Shown: piece by piece, positions 1 through 5,142 of the stretch | Position numbering within the stretch: position 1 is the first letter of the stretch | Layout: each line of letters starts with the position of its first letter | NCBI GenBank assembly: GCA_016177555.1 | Contig: JACOVB010000338.1 | Span: 1 to 5,142, forward strand | Reading direction: 5' to 3' | Source of the DNA: Candidatus Rokuibacteriota bacterium | Lineage (GTDB): Bacteria > Methylomirabilota > Methylomirabilia > Rokubacteriales > CSP1-6 | DNA length: 5,142 nt | Notes under the pieces: generated by a model | Databases searched by the model: none | What the model was told of the DNA's origin: nothing | The model's input: the letters and a program-made list of their open reading frames with translations, nothing else | Made by a program: the position numbers and the translations under genes

Positions 1-981
1 GTGGTAGTCGGCGAGGTGGCTGTAGTAGTTGTGCGGCGCGATGTTGATCTCGTAGCACTCGGCCATGCGGCCGATCTGGACGGACTGGGAGAAGCCGTTC
101 CAGGGCACGTCGATGATGGCCACGTCCATGGCGCGGAGCTCGAGGAAAGGCCGGAACTGGCGGGTGGTCACCAGGCTCTCGCAGGAGGCCAGGCGCGTGG
201 ACGTGGACTGCTTGATCTGGAGCAGGGCCTGCGGGTCCCAGGTGTCGTACTCGAGCCACTGCAGATCGAACCGCTCCAGCAGCTTGGCGATGCGGAGGAC
301 GCCTTCCGTGCGGAAGTTGTAGTTCAGGTCCAGGCACAGCCCGACCCGGGGCCCCACGGCCTCACGGAACGTGGCGATGAGTCGCTCGACGGCTTCCAGG
401 ATCTCCACACTGGGCGCCCCGTCCGTGGTGTTGAGGCCACTGGCGAAGCCCGGGAAGTAGACCGATGCCGGCTCGCCGGGGATGACCATATTGGTCTTGA
501 GCGCCGTGAAGCCCCGTGCCACGACCTCCCGTCCCAGGGCCGTGATGTCGGCGTAACTCCGGAGCGGCGGGGTGCCCAGCACGTGGCCGAGGCGGGCGCG
601 CGTGGTGCCGCAGTGCGACCAGTAGAGCCGCACCCGATCGCGCAGCGGCCCCCCGAACAGCTCGTAGACGGGCACGCCGAGCGCCTTCGCCTTGATGTCC
701 CACAACGCCAGCTCGATGCCCGCGATCGCCTTGTGGCTCACCCCGCCGAGATTCTGCCGGGTGCGGCGGAGCATGTCCCAGTACAAGCGCTCCACCGGCC
801 GCGGGTCCTGGCCGATGAGCAGATCCTCCAGATCGCGGACGCACCCGGCGATGCCCAGAGGGCTCCGATTGTCGCTGCACTCCCCCCATCCCACCAGCCC
901 GTTGTCCGTCTGGATCCGCACGAAGGTCCACGGCCGCCACCCGCCGTCACAGTGCAGGGCTTCCACGGTTACGATCTTCAT
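1..981 (-). CDS. MR/MLE (enolase superfamily) dehydratase-like protein, C-terminus cut off by window edge
   Basis: Reading leftward from the ATG at 981-979 gives 327 codons open to base 1, so the C-terminus is missing (family members are usually about 370-400 aa). The N-terminal capping domain spans about residues 1-115 and carries the family signature around A92-P104 (ALWD, then KALGVP). The barrel follows. Likely Mg ligands are D218 (LDLN), E244 (WLEYD) and E268 (SCES). K162 (LKTNM) lies where the family places its first catalytic base; D291 (DVPWNG) and H317 (PHN) fit the His-Asp dyad on the opposite face. The start is supported by AGGGAG about 9 nt upstream and by the typical beta-strand opening MKIVTVEAL. 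Members abstract a proton alpha to a carboxylate, most often as sugar-acid dehydratases in the cytoplasm. The K-x-N motif recalls galactonate dehydratase, but the D-x-H of that enzyme is D-x-N here, so the substrate is unknown. Family assignment is secure; specific function is not. Confidence 0.93.
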   Translation of the reverse strand, partial: MKIVTVEALHCDGGWRPWTFVRIQTDNGLVGWGECSDNRSPLGIAGCVRDLEDLLIGQDPRPVERLYWDMLRRTRQNLGGVSHKAIAGIELALWDIKAKALGVPVYELFGGPLRDRVRLYWSHCGTTRARLGHVLGTPPLRSYADITALGREVVARGFTALKTNMVIPGEPASVYFPGFASGLNTTDGAPSVEILEAVERLIATFREAVGPRVGLCLDLNYNFRTEGVLRIAKLLERFDLQWLEYDTWDPQALLQIKQSTSTRLASCESLVTTRQFRPFLELRAMDVAIIDVPWNGFSQSVQIGRMAECYEINIAPHNYYSHLADYH

Positions 982-1213
982 GGACGCTGTCTCCCTTTCG
1001 CAGGGTCCGCTCGGCCCGAATCCGGTGAGGAGTCCGCTGAGGTGGCTCGGCCCCGCAGCATAGCAGGGTGACCGCGTCCCTGGAAGGCCCCCGGGGCCGG
1101 GCGTGACGGCCCCGAGAACGACGTGGGCGTGGGGGCGCGCGTGGCTTGACGGGACGCCGGCGGCCGGGGCAGCATGGGGCCGGAGCACAGACCGCAAGAG
1201 AGGAGCCCGGGAC
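982..1213. promoter_or_regulatory. Divergent intergenic control region
   Basis: These 232 bp separate two genes that point away from each other, so they must hold promoters for both unless transcription enters from outside. Rightward, TTGACG at 1146-1151 is followed 18 bp later by a weak CAGCAT at 1170-1175, which would give a leader of about 30 nt before the EthD start. Leftward, TATGCT (minus strand, 1062-1057) could be a -10, but I see no matching -35. A 6-bp inverted repeat with a one-base centre (GGCCCC/GGGGCC, 1086-1098) could bind a regulator or be chance in GC-rich DNA. No regulator gene lies within the window. Confidence 0.45.
1146..1175 (+). promoter_or_regulatory. Weak sigma70-like promoter candidate for the EthD gene
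   Basis: TTGACG (1146-1151) matches the -35 consensus at five of six positions. CAGCAT (1170-1175) matches the -10 at only three of six, with 18-bp spacing. The position relative to the ribosome binding site at 1201-1205 is sensible. The -10 is poor, so this is a candidate only. Confidence 0.3.
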
Positions 1214-1885
1214 ATGGTCAACGTGATCGCGATCATCAAGCGGAAGCCGGGGACGACGGTCGAGGCGTTTCAGGACTACTGGCGCACCGCGCACGCCGAC
1301 ATCGTGCGCAGGCTGCCGGGCCTCCGGCGCTACGTGCAGTCCCATACGCTCCCGTCGGGCTACCGCAAGGGCGAACCCGCGTGGGACGGCATCGCCGAGA
1401 TCTGGTTCGACTCGATGGACGCGCTGCGCGCGCTCCGCGGCACGCCGGAGCAGGCCGCGGTGGACGCCGACGAGCCGCGGTTCATCGACAAGGCGACGAG
1501 GACGACGCTGCTCACTGACGAGCACGTTATCAAGGACGCCCCGGTGCCGGCGGGCGCCGCGAAATGGGTCGAGTTCCTCACCCGCCGGCCGGATCTCACG
1601 GTCGAGGCGTTCCAGCGCCACTGGCGCGAGGTGCACGGGCCGATCGCCGCGCGGATCCCGCAGATCCGCCGCTACGTGCAGAGCCACGTGCGGCCGGGGG
1701 CCTACGCGAGTGGCCGGACGCCGCGCTACGACGGCGTCGCGATCACGTGGTTTGACGACACCCAGGCCATGCGCGCCTCCGCGGCGACAGCCGAGTACGC
1801 GACGACGCGCGCCGACGAGACGAACTTCCTCGCGTCCGGGGAGGCGCCCGTCATCATCACGCGGGAGCACGTCATCGTGAAATGA
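1214..1885 (+). CDS. Tandem-duplicated EthD-domain protein
   Basis: A 223-aa soluble protein built from two copies of an EthD-type ferredoxin-like (dimeric alpha+beta barrel) domain. Copy 1 covers about residues 3-107 and copy 2 about 117-223. The copies share landmarks at matching spacing: TVEAFQ (15-20 and 129-134), W23/W137, H27/H141, RRYVQSH (38-44 and 152-158), DG then WFD (58-66 and 173-181), and EHVI near each end (103-106 and 218-221). Single EthD domains are about 100 aa and normally pair as dimers, so the fusion likely makes the pair in one chain. The family is named for a Rhodococcus gene needed for ethyl tert-butyl ether degradation; most members lack a proven role and occur in catabolic loci. 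No signal peptide or membrane segment is seen. The ATG at 1214 is chosen because AGGAG lies 8 nt upstream (1201-1205) and the domain starts at once; an in-frame extension back to 1103 has no domain content. Confidence 0.9.
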   Translation: MVNVIAIIKRKPGTTVEAFQDYWRTAHADIVRRLPGLRRYVQSHTLPSGYRKGEPAWDGIAEIWFDSMDALRALRGTPEQAAVDADEPRFIDKATRTTLLTDEHVIKDAPVPAGAAKWVEFLTRRPDLTVEAFQRHWREVHGPIAARIPQIRRYVQSHVRPGAYASGRTPRYDGVAITWFDDTQAMRASAATAEYATTRADETNFLASGEAPVIITREHVIVK

Positions 1886-1977
1886 TGCGGGACGCCCCAC
1901 GCGTCCAGATCTTTGACGGCACGAGCCTGATCCAGCGGGTGATCATCATGATCGAGAGAGAGGTGCGCCATGGCTGA
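1882..1977 (+). CDS. Possible coupled small ORF of 31 codons
   Basis: This reading frame begins with ATGATG, overlaps the EthD stop codon (ATGA arrangement, stop at 1883-1885), runs 31 codons and ends at TGA 1975-1977, just inside the aminotransferase start (ATG 1970). I counted G+C by codon position as about 19/31, 11/31 and 27/31, the high-low-very-high pattern expected for real coding sequence in a GC-rich genome. The peptide opens MMRDAPRVQIFDG, continues TSLIQRVIIMIE and is basic at the end; I recognise no family. Against it, the nearest GGGAG is about 14 nt upstream of the start, too far to be good, so expression would rely on coupling to the EthD gene. It could instead be a remnant of a longer gene or a coupling leader for the aminotransferase. 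Confidence 0.35.
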   Translation: MMRDAPRVQIFDGTSLIQRVIIMIEREVRHG

Positions 1978-3289
1978 GACGACGAGAACGCGATCCGCCC
2001 GAGAAACCGAGCTCCTGGAGCGCGCCACGAGGCGCCTGCCCGGCGGCGTGCTGGGCACGGCCCGATACGCTGCCGACGCCGCCTTCATCGTCAAGCGCGG
2101 CACGGGGTCGAAGATCTACGACGTGAGCGGGCGGGAGTACATCGACTACGTCCTTGCCTCGGGTCCGCTCATCCTCGGCCACGCGCATCCGGCGGTGGTC
2201 GCTGCGGTGCGCGAGCAGATCGAGGGCGGCAGCACGTACTACATGGTCAATGAGCCCATCATCCAGCTCGCCGAGGAGATCTGCCGGGCGATGCCGTGCG
2301 CCGAGCAGGTGCGCTTCACCTCCACGGGCTCGGAGGCCACCTTCTTCGCCCTGCGCGTGGCCCGCACCTTTCGCAAGCGTGACAAGATCCTGAAGTTCGA
2401 GGGCGGCTACCACGGCGCCCACGACTACGGGATGATGAGCTCGGCACCGCGCTCGCCCAAGGCCTTCCCCGCGCCGGTGCCTGACTCGTCGGGCATCCCC
2501 CACTGCATCGAGGCCGAGGTGCTGATCGCGCCGTACAACGATCTCGGCACGGTGGAGGGCATCATCGCCGCGCACGCCGACGAGCTGGCCGCGGTCATCG
2601 TGGAGCCGTTTCAGCGGCTGGTCCCGCCCCAGCCCGGCTTCCTGCAGGGGCTGCGGGAGATCACGCGCCGGCACGGCGTGCTCCTCGTCTTCGACGAGGT
2701 GGTCACGGGATTCCGCCTGGCCTATGGCGGCGCCCAGGAATACTACGGCGTCGTGCCCGACCTCGCCGCGATCGGCAAGATCGTGGGCGGCGGGTTCCCG
2801 CTGGCCGCGGTGTGTGGCGCCGAGGAGCTGATGCGGCCCTTCGATCCGCAGTACGACGGGACAGGCGATTTCATCTCCCAGTCCGGCACCCTGAACGGCA
2901 ACCCGATTGCCGCGGTGGCCGGCCTCGCCACCCTCGCCGAGCTGCGCAAGCCCGGCGCCTACGACACCATCCACGGCACCGGCAAGCGCCTCATGGCCGG
3001 CCTGACCGCGCTCGCCCACAAGGCGGGATTGCCCGCCCAGGTGGTGGGCGAGCCCGTCGTTTTCGACCTCCTCTTCACCGATGAGCCGGTGGTTGATTAC
3101 CGCTCGCTCCAGAAGGCGGACGGCGCGCGGGGCAAGGCCTTCACCACCGAGCTGATCAAGCGCGGCGTGGTGAAGAACTCGCAGAAGATGTACGTCTCGC
3201 TCGTGCATTCCGCAGAGGACGTGGCCACCACGCTGCAAGCCTGCGAGGACGCGCTGAAGGCGCTCCCGAAGATGAAGGCCTCGGCGTAA
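1970..3289 (+). CDS. Class III PLP aminotransferase, glutamate-1-semialdehyde aminomutase-like
   Basis: A 439-aa fold-type I PLP enzyme of normal length for its family. In order: N-terminal RLPGGV (22-27); GHAHP (70-74); PLP phosphate loop STGSEAT (118-124); GGYHGAHD (145-152) with Y147 expected to stack on the cofactor; VEPF (211-214); FDEVVTGFR (241-249) with D242 pairing the pyridine nitrogen; and IGKIVGGGFP (268-277) with K270 as Schiff-base lysine. T307 in SGTLNGN should contact PLP phosphate across the dimer. Overall it most resembles HemL-type aminomutases, but it lacks the HemL wording after VEP and has no tetrapyrrole genes nearby, so it is more likely a catabolic transaminase or aminomutase acting on a small amino or keto acid. 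A GAGAGAGGTG tract ends 4 nt before ATG 1970. It lies 84 bp after the EthD gene on the same strand and is probably co-transcribed with it and with the SDR. Symbol withheld because the substrate is unknown. Confidence 0.93.
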   Translation: MAETTRTRSARETELLERATRRLPGGVLGTARYAADAAFIVKRGTGSKIYDVSGREYIDYVLASGPLILGHAHPAVVAAVREQIEGGSTYYMVNEPIIQLAEEICRAMPCAEQVRFTSTGSEATFFALRVARTFRKRDKILKFEGGYHGAHDYGMMSSAPRSPKAFPAPVPDSSGIPHCIEAEVLIAPYNDLGTVEGIIAAHADELAAVIVEPFQRLVPPQPGFLQGLREITRRHGVLLVFDEVVTGFRLAYGGAQEYYGVVPDLAAIGKIVGGGFPLAAVCGAEELMRPFDPQYDGTGDFISQSGTLNGNPIAAVAGLATLAELRKPGAYDTIHGTGKRLMAGLTALAHKAGLPAQVVGEPVVFDLLFTDEPVVDYRSLQKADGARGKAFTTELIKRGVVKNSQKMYVSLVHSAEDVATTLQACEDALKALPKMKASA

Positions 3290-3391
3290 TCCGGACGACG
3301 AGCCGCGCCTGAGCTGGTGAGCGAACGGCTCTCTGTCGAGCGTGGGGGAGGGATGCACGCATGCTCCGAGCTGGACACACGGGAGGGAGCG

Positions 3392-4183
3392 ATGGGGTCA
3401 GTGACGGGACGGACGGTGCTGATCACGGGAGCGGCGCGGGGCATCGGCGCGGCCTGCGCGCGCCGGCTGGCGGCAGAGGGCGCGAGGCTGGTGCTGGCCG
3501 ACATCGACGGCGCGGGCGCGGAGAAGCTGGCCGGCGAGCTCGGCCAGGTCGCGATCAAGGCGGACGTGACGCGTGACGAGGACATCGAGGGCATGGTGGA
3601 GGAGCCCTACCGGCTGTGGGGCCGGCTCGACGTGCTCTTCAATAATGCCGGGGTCATCCGCCTCCAACCGATGCTCGAGGTGACGCGCGAGGAGTGGGAC
3701 CGGGTGATGGACGTGAACCTCCGCGCCGTGTTCTTCGTGCTGCAGGCCGCCGCCCGCCGGATGCAGAACCAGGACCTGATCCCGGGCGCGGAGCTGCGCG
3801 GCAAGCTGATCCAGACCGCCTCCATCGCGTCATACCGGGGCGGCAATCACCTGATGACGCCCTACTCGGCCTCCAAGGCAGGCGTGGTGAGCCTCACGCG
3901 CTCGGCGGCCCAGGCGCTGGCCCCGCAGCGGATCACCTCGAACTGCGTCTGCCCGGGCGCGGTGGAGACGGCGATGTGGGAGCAGCTCGACCGCGAGTGG
4001 GGCGCCCTCGAGGGGCTCGGCCAGGGCGAGGCGTGGAAGCGGCGGATCAGCGGCATCCCGCTGGGGCGGCCGGAACGCCCCGAAGACGTTGCGAGCGTGG
4101 TCGCATTCCTGGCCGGCCCCGACTCCGACTACATGACGGGGCAGGCCCTCAACGTGGACGGCGGCCTCGTGATGGGGAACTGA
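3392..4183 (+). CDS. Short-chain dehydrogenase/reductase (classical SDR)
   Basis: A 263-aa classical SDR with a Rossmann fold. Visible motifs are TGAARGIG (12-19) for the dinucleotide pyrophosphate, D37 at the end of beta-2 (ADID), D58-V59, NNAG (84-87), and catalytic N109, S144 (TASIAS), Y158 and K162 (YSASK); PG at 188-189 and the C-terminal NVDGG (254-258) complete the pattern. The acidic D37 suggests NAD(H) rather than NADP(H). Substrate-loop residues 195-222, with the tail SDYMTGQALNVDGG, recall polyol/sugar-alcohol dehydrogenases such as sorbitol dehydrogenase SmoS, but I would not fix a substrate. ATG 3392 is preferred because GGAGG sits 5 nt upstream (3382-3386) and the glycine-rich motif then begins at a normal distance. 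In-frame starts at 3317 (GTG) and 3353 (ATG, GGAG only 2 nt away) add residues without SDR content and with poorer codon bias. It follows the aminotransferase by 102 bp and likely shares its transcript. Confidence 0.94.
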   Translation: MGSVTGRTVLITGAARGIGAACARRLAAEGARLVLADIDGAGAEKLAGELGQVAIKADVTRDEDIEGMVEEPYRLWGRLDVLFNNAGVIRLQPMLEVTREEWDRVMDVNLRAVFFVLQAAARRMQNQDLIPGAELRGKLIQTASIASYRGGNHLMTPYSASKAGVVSLTRSAAQALAPQRITSNCVCPGAVETAMWEQLDREWGALEGLGQGEAWKRRISGIPLGRPERPEDVASVVAFLAGPDSDYMTGQALNVDGGLVMGN

Positions 4184-4298
4184 GCGCGCGCGAACTTCTC
4201 TCCGGGTGTAAGACGCGCAAACAGCGTGCGCGCCGGGCGCCGGGCATCCGGCCCCCCGTGGCCCGCCTGGTCCCCGAGCCGGCACCGGGGCCTCGTAG

Positions 4299-4317
4299 TG
4301 TACAATTGGCTTGTACA
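4299..4317. promoter_or_regulatory. Antitoxin operator: paired TGTACA inverted repeat over a -10-like element
   Basis: TGTACAA (4299-4305) and TTGTACA (4311-4317) form a perfect 7-bp inverted repeat with a 5-bp spacer. Each arm contains the self-complementary hexamer TGTACA, with centres 13 bp apart. The left arm overlaps TACAAT (4301-4306), five of six matches to a -10 box; I see no good -35. The right arm touches the AGGAGG ribosome binding site (4317-4322). TGTACA is the core recognised by the E. coli YefM antitoxin at its own operator, and the gene immediately downstream encodes a Phd/YefM-type protein, so autorepression by the antitoxin or the toxin-antitoxin complex is the natural reading. 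Confidence 0.7.
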
Positions 4318-4330
4318 GGAGGACCCGACG

Positions 4331-4567
4331 ATGAAGACGGTGAGTGTCGCCGAGGCGCGCAAGAGGCTCAAGGGCCTCCTCGACGAGGTCTCGTCGGGCA
4401 ACCAGGTCTCCGTGGTCCGGCGCGGGCGGGAGGTCGCCCGGCTGGTTCCTCCGAATCGAAGAGGGAGACGGCTGCCGGCCCTCGGCGCGTTCAGGGCATC
4501 GATTCGCCTGACGGGCGAGCCGGTGAGCCGGGTCGTCGTCCGCGCGCGCCGGGAAGGGCGCTACTGA
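4331..4567 (+). CDS. Phd/YefM-type antitoxin of a PIN-toxin module
   Basis: A 78-aa protein with the Phd/YefM pattern. The N-terminal DNA-binding/dimerisation part (1-40) reads VSVAEARKRLKGLLDEV, then a G23-N24 turn, strand VSVVRRG and strand REVARLVP. A basic linker (43-47, RRGRR) leads to a C-terminal arm ending in RREGRY, typical of the toxin-binding tail of antitoxins paired with PIN toxins. It should neutralise the adjacent toxin and repress the operon through the TGTACA repeat just upstream. ATG 4331 has an ideal AGGAGG 8 nt upstream (4317-4322). A longer in-frame GTG start at 4226 would translate through the operator and is rejected. Its stop TGA overlaps the toxin ATG by one base, so the two are translationally coupled. 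Phd-fold antitoxins paired with PIN toxins are commonly annotated as VapB, but the fold differs from AbrB-type VapB, so no symbol is given. Confidence 0.9.
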   Translation: MKTVSVAEARKRLKGLLDEVSSGNQVSVVRRGREVARLVPPNRRGRRLPALGAFRASIRLTGEPVSRVVVRARREGRY

Positions 4568-4989
4568 TGTACATCGACACCAGCCTCCTGGTGCCGTACT
4601 ACTGCCCTGAAGCCCTGAGCCGAGTGGCCGAGCGGACGCTCCGCGGCGACCGGCGCCCCGCCGTCAGCGATCTGGTCGAGGTTGAGTTCTTCTCTGCGCT
4701 GGCGAGAAAGGTCCGCGCGCGAGAGATGTCGGCCGCGGACGCCACGCGGACCGGCGAGCGGTTTCTCGACCATCTTCAAGCGGGCCTCTACGCGCGCGTC
4801 GCGGTCCAGCGGCGGCACTACGAGGGCGCTCGCGCCTGGCTGGCCCGGTTCACGCTGCCGCTTCGGGCACTCGATGCCCTGCACCTCGCCCTGGCCGACG
4901 CGGAGGGACTCCGTCTGGCGACCGCCGACCAAGACCTGTCCCGGTCGGCGAAAAGTCTCGGCGTCCCGGTCACGCTCGTTCGGGGCTGA
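4567..4989 (+). CDS. vapC: PIN-domain toxin ribonuclease, VapC type
   Basis: A 140-aa PIN-domain protein of typical VapC length. The four acidic residues that bind Mg/Mn are in place: D4 in MYIDTS, E40 in VEVEFFSALAR, D103 in LRALDALHLALA and D121 in LATADQDL. All four being intact argues for an active endoribonuclease; VapC toxins cut specific RNAs, often tRNA or rRNA, and stop translation when the antitoxin is degraded. The RNA target cannot be told from sequence. ATG 4567 shares its A with the antitoxin stop codon, and AAGGG inside the antitoxin gene (4554-4558) lies 8 nt upstream, so translation is coupled and should follow the antitoxin. The same frame stays open backward to 3694, across the SDR gene in another frame, but the PIN fold begins exactly at this ATG. 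The symbol reflects the family rather than an orthologue assignment. Confidence 0.92.
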   Translation: MYIDTSLLVPYYCPEALSRVAERTLRGDRRPAVSDLVEVEFFSALARKVRAREMSAADATRTGERFLDHLQAGLYARVAVQRRHYEGARAWLARFTLPLRALDALHLALADAEGLRLATADQDLSRSAKSLGVPVTLVRG

Positions 4990-5142
4990 CGGGTCCTGCG
5001 CGAGCTGTTCGGCGAGTACCGGGCGCCGCAGGTGTACTCACTCAAAATCCGCAGTTCAGGGGCCGCGGCCTGCCACGGATTGTCAGCGGGGGCCCGCACT
5101 CCTTGTCGGGCCCGGGGGCTCCCGGACCCGGACGTGTCGTGA
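4990..5142. other. Downstream region with no supported gene
   Basis: The 153 bp after the toxin contain no start codon with a convincing ribosome binding site. Bases 4990-5037, in the frame of the toxin but beyond its stop, have G or C at all 16 third codon positions and few at second positions, as a gene fragment would; the pattern fades after about 5038. A perfect 10-bp palindrome (GGCCGCGGCC, 5061-5070) and the hairpin at 5105-5133 are the other visible features. Confidence 0.4.
5105..5133. terminator. GC-rich hairpin, possible terminator without a visible T-tract
   Basis: GTC-GGG-C-CCGGG (5105-5116) pairs with CCCGG-A-CCC-G-GAC (5121-5133) around a GGCT loop, giving 11 base pairs with one C-A mismatch and one bulged G. 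It lies about 115 bp after the toxin stop. No T-run follows before the window ends at 5142, so intrinsic termination is uncertain. Confidence 0.3.

Noticed and set aside
1..1071. Long plus-strand open frame opposite the MR/MLE gene
   Set aside because: The minus strand encodes a clear enolase-superfamily protein with metal ligands and catalytic residues in order; the plus-strand peptide is low complexity, rich in R/G/P/A/H, and has no recognisable motif. It is a GC-rich antisense shadow.
947..1900. 317-codon minus-strand open frame across the EthD gene and divergent region
   Set aside because: Arg/Pro-rich shadow peptide that would overlap the start region of the MR/MLE gene; the EthD frame is clearly the coding one.
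3300..3331. GAGCCG/CGGCTC inverted repeat after the aminotransferase stop as a terminator
   Set aside because: Only 6 bp with a 20-nt loop and no T-tract; the SDR follows closely on the same strand, so termination here is unlikely.
1946..3358. 470-codon minus-strand open frame opposite the aminotransferase
   Set aside because: It mirrors the GC bias at third codon positions of the aminotransferase, has no family motifs, and lies fully antisense to a gene with an intact PLP site.
4269..4292. GC hairpin (GG-T-CCCCG paired with CGGGG-CC) as a terminator after the SDR
   Set aside because: Short stem with a bulge and a 9-nt loop, and no T-rich run after it; the next bases lead into the toxin-antitoxin promoter.
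4226..4330. Upstream GTG start for the antitoxin
   Set aside because: It would translate through the -10-like box, the TGTACA operator and the AGGAGG site; the Phd fold begins at ATG 4331.
3694..4566. Long N-terminal extension of the PIN toxin through the SDR and antitoxin genes
   Set aside because: The extension overlaps two real genes in other frames and is low complexity. The PIN fold starts exactly at ATG 4567, which has a ribosome binding site and overlaps the antitoxin stop.
5038..5142. Possible tRNA end or integration site around the AT-richer CTCAAAATCCGC
   Set aside because: No T-loop consensus, no acceptor or anticodon stem, and no direct repeat of it elsewhere in the window.
1..5142. 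CRISPR array, insertion sequence or phage genes
   Set aside because: No regularly spaced repeats, no transposase or integrase frame, and no terminal inverted repeats with target duplications were seen.

Overview
The window is a GC-rich (roughly two thirds G+C by eye) piece of bacterial chromosome. Coding stretches show strong G/C preference at third codon positions and ribosome binding sites are ordinary AGGAG-type. The gene mix (enolase-superfamily dehydratase-like enzyme, EthD-like protein, class III aminotransferase, SDR, Phd/PIN toxin-antitoxin pair) suits a free-living soil or sediment heterotroph, for example a GC-rich proteobacterium or a Rokubacteria/Methylomirabilota-type organism. 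That placement is a guess: no phylogenetic marker is present.

Layout. Bases 1-981 (minus strand) hold the first 327 codons of a mandelate racemase/muconate lactonizing enzyme (MR/MLE) family protein that runs off the left edge. A 232-bp divergent intergenic region (982-1213) separates it from a rightward series: a 223-aa protein made of two tandem EthD-type domains (1214-1885), a possible 31-codon small ORF bridging the next gap (1882-1977), a 439-aa glutamate-1-semialdehyde-aminomutase-like class III aminotransferase (1970-3289) and a 263-aa short-chain dehydrogenase/reductase (3392-4183). After a 147-bp gap comes a compact toxin-antitoxin operon: a Phd/YefM-type antitoxin (4331-4567) and a PIN-domain VapC-type toxin (4567-4989), whose stop and start codons overlap by one base. 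Two TGTACA hexamers in an inverted repeat lie directly upstream and overlap a TACAAT -10-like element, a likely autoregulatory operator. The last 153 bp contain no gene I can defend, only a short codon-like stretch and a GC-rich hairpin.

How it fits together. The enolase-superfamily enzyme, aminotransferase and SDR look like a small catabolic locus for a hydroxy-acid or sugar-acid type substrate: dehydration to a keto acid, amino-group transfer and an NAD(H)-linked oxidoreductase step. The duplicated EthD protein would be an accessory or small-molecule-binding/catalytic component. The substrate cannot be read from the sequence. The toxin-antitoxin pair is probably an independent unit. The observations most worth following are the coupled small ORF between the EthD and aminotransferase genes, the YefM-like operator in front of a PIN-type toxin module, the noncanonical catalytic residues of the MR/MLE protein, and the combination of genes itself.
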